Assembly: GCA_026874595.1 (NCBI GenBank)
Contig: CM049306.1
Span: 17,842,019-17,906,018, forward strand
Reading direction: 5' to 3'
DNA length: 64,000 bases
Origin: Sipunculus nudus
Lineage: Eukaryota > Annelida > Sipuncula > Golfingiida > Sipunculidae
The notes beneath the pieces are model-generated. The model searched no databases, had not been told where the DNA came from, and was given only the letters and a program-made list of their open reading frames with translations. Positions 62,310 to 64,000 of this stretch are shown here, piece after piece. Each line of letters opens with the position of its first letter. The stretch's first letter is position 1. The translations under genes and the position numbers were made by a program.

Positions 62310-63005
62310 AAGTGACCCATGGGTCATGACGCTCAGCCGACTGACATGTTGACAATATGTCCTTGCACAGGCAGCTAATTAAGTTAATGTCCAGCCTTTC
62401 CTGAGTAATCTGGCAATTTGTGTATTTTGCATTATTTCTGGGATGGTAAAACATGCCTCAAAACTCTGGGAATATAGGTCACAGTGACCAAATTTCAGTT
62501 TCTGGGGAGAACTTTTGAGGAACTCTAAGGATATCAAGTAAGAAGTTTCTGGGCCAAATTGTTATGATTTGTGCCCTACTTTGGTATCAAATTTCAATCA
62601 TTCTGAGGGGTTCTTAAAAGCACCATAGCTAAAAAAATATGGGTAACAGAGACCTAATTTCACGTTTCCAAGGAGACTTCTCATGGACCTTCCTGGATTT
62701 AAAGTAAGAAGATTCCAGGTCCAATGGTTATGATTTGTGCCGAGCTTTGACTCAAAAACAGAGAAAAAAAATAGTAAAAAATAAAAAAAATACAATTGGT
62801 GCCATCAGTCTGCAGAAACTAATGAAAAATTCCATGAAAAATATCCATGCAAAGAATCATGGTGGTCAATGCATTAGTTGTTAAGATACTTGAGCTTTTG
62901 TATCAAATTTTTCATTATTTGGGGGGGGGGGGGTACTTCAGAGCCCCATAGCTTAAAGAATATGGGTAACAGAGACCTAATTCCAGGTTTCCATGGAGAC
63001 TTTCC
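62310..63005. repeat. Repeat fragments upstream of the last seen PXK-like exon
   Basis: 62310-62350 contains GACCCATGGGTCATGACGCT, the right terminus of the 20467-26132 element family in reverse orientation. A second repeat has a unit of roughly 324 bp: ATGGGTAACAGAGACCTAAT occurs at 62639 and 62963, each followed by CCAAGGAGAC or CCATGGAGAC. No kinase-coding exon was found here. Confidence 0.5.
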
Positions 63006-63009
63006 ACCC

Positions 63010-63535
63010 AGGTAGCACAAAAATATTTTTTAGATGTTTTAAAAACGTTTTGCAAAATGTTTTGAAAATGTTTCTCTGTGATATTTTTATAACGTTTTTT
63101 TGTATGTTCGAAAAAACGTTTTTAAAACGTTTTGCTAAAAACGTTTTTAAAATGTTATTTTAATGTTTTTTAAATGTTTTGGTAAAACATTTTATAAACG
63201 TTTTCATAATATTTTATAAACATTTTGTGAGATACATTATTTTGATATTTTAGAAATGTTTCCATCAAAATATCCAAGAAACGTTTTCTAAATGTTTTTG
63301 TAAAACATTTTATAAACGTTTTCATAATATTTTATTAACATTTTGTGAGATACATTATTTTGATATTTCAGAAATGTTTCCATCAAAATATCCAAGAAAC
63401 GTTTTCTAAATGTTTTTGTAAAACATTTTATAAACGTTTTCATAATATTTTATTAACATTTTATGAGATACATTTTTTTTGATATTTTAGAAATGTTTCC
63501 ATAAAATATCCAAGAAACATTTAAATAACATTTTC
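63010..63535. repeat. AACGTTT-rich tandem repeat, ~118-bp unit
   Basis: GTAAAACATTTTATAAACGT plus TTTCATAATATTT recurs at 63182, 63300 and 63419 (118-119 bp apart). The left part (63030-63180) consists of shorter AAAACGTTTT-type palindromes. It is nearly all A and T apart from the ACGT cores. Confidence 0.85.
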
Positions 63536-63923
63536 ACTTTGATCTACATGCTGAAACATATTCCCTACAACCCAATTTGTGATATGTTTTGCATGGGATG
63601 ATATCATCCCTTGTGAATATATAATCATTTAATTCATATTTTGAGTTGACAGGGTTTCTGTAGTGTGTGCAGGACAGGGCAAATTGGTAACCAGCTTTTG
63701 TAGTACCAACATGGATGTGCATGAAAGGTAGAAAAAGAACTTTCCCAATTATTTTATCTATATTATGATCATATCTGCCCAAAAAGGGATTTAAACCATA
63801 GTTAATTCATCTCTGTTGAAACTACAGCTGCATAATTTATGTCAGTTTTGCTTACAACTTCACAACAGATAAACATATTCTCACGTATCAACAAAGAAAA
63901 CAGTAACTGGTAAGGCACAGAGA

Positions 63924-63929
63924 TTTATT
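63924..63929 (-). terminator. AATAAA on the minus strand after the edge coding segment
   Basis: TTTATT on the plus strand reads AATAAA on the minus strand, 10 bases after the TGA at 63942-63940. A stop followed so closely by a poly(A) signal supports a transcript end here. Confidence 0.45.
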
Positions 63930-63939
63930 TAAAAAAACA

Positions 63940-64000
63940 TCAGTCTGAATCAGAGTCTGTGATGTCTTCCACTGGAGCAGGCACCCTTCCTTTCTTTTTC
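63940..64000 (-). CDS. C-terminal end of an unidentified minus-strand protein (cut by window edge)
   Basis: Entering from the right edge, one minus-strand frame reads KKKGRVPAPVEDITDSDSD and then stops (TGA at 63942-63940). A basic start and an Asp/Ser tail are typical of nuclear proteins, but the family is not recognised. A poly(A) signal follows 10 bases later. As the PXK-like gene should continue past this point on the same strand, this segment is either a separate gene, an alternative early end of that gene, or a gene nested in one of its introns. Confidence 0.4.
   Translation of the reverse strand, partial: KKKGRVPAPVEDITDSDSD

Overview
This is an AT-rich window of animal (metazoan) nuclear DNA. 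It has split genes with GT-AG introns, low-density coding sequence and many dispersed repeats. The repeat types (elements with GTCCGTCC tracts, GTGAGCGGGAT and GGTGGCGCCACC modules, a DIRS-type retroelement, tRNA-headed SINEs) resemble those I know from bivalve molluscs. I therefore suggest a bivalve, or at least a lophotrochozoan; this is inference, and no marker in the window settles the species.

Three protein-coding genes can be reconstructed exon by exon. (1) RRP9 (U3-55K), plus strand, 3015-15539: 13 exons giving 454 residues with seven WD40 repeats. Only the extreme N-terminus is missing. (2) AUP1, plus strand, 20111-43922: 12 exons giving a complete 413-residue model with a membrane hairpin, an acyltransferase-like domain, a CUE domain and a C-terminal UBE2G2-binding helix. 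Its coding sequence starts 4.6 kb downstream of the RRP9 stop. (3) The C-terminal 202 residues of a PXK/Slob-like pseudokinase with a WH2 motif, minus strand, 58307-62248, continuing beyond the right edge. At the extreme right is the last coding segment of a further minus-strand gene or alternative isoform. At the left edge, 871-1197 on the minus strand is a decayed coding segment with one in-frame stop. RRP9 acts in nucleolar pre-rRNA processing, AUP1 in ER-associated degradation and lipid droplets, PXK in endosomal trafficking; their adjacency suggests no shared pathway.

Most of the rest is repeats. RRP9 introns hold a Tigger/pogo-like transposon remnant (3168-4030), a TA-flanked element with 289-bp internal repeats (4401-5992), short inverted-repeat elements (6136-6572, 11123-11681) and a tRNA-derived SINE sitting inside an older repeat. 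AUP1 introns hold two head-to-tail copies of a roughly 2.6-3.1 kb element (20467-26132), a mariner-type MITE (27332-27685), a 27-bp minisatellite split by a hairpin-ended element (29944-32177), a GC-rich deleted DIRS-like retroelement with inverted terminal repeats (35341-37962) and an 18-bp minisatellite (42140-42742). Downstream of AUP1 are a pogo-like MITE (44329-44996), a 4.7-kb array of 28-bp units (46610-51348) and a mosaic of repeat modules (51355-55060).

The most notable points are the modular hairpin-headed repeat families sharing a palindromic GGTGGCGCCACC box, the DIRS deletion derivative, the loss of the motif I histidine in AUP1, and the 28-bp satellite that is open in all three frames of one strand.
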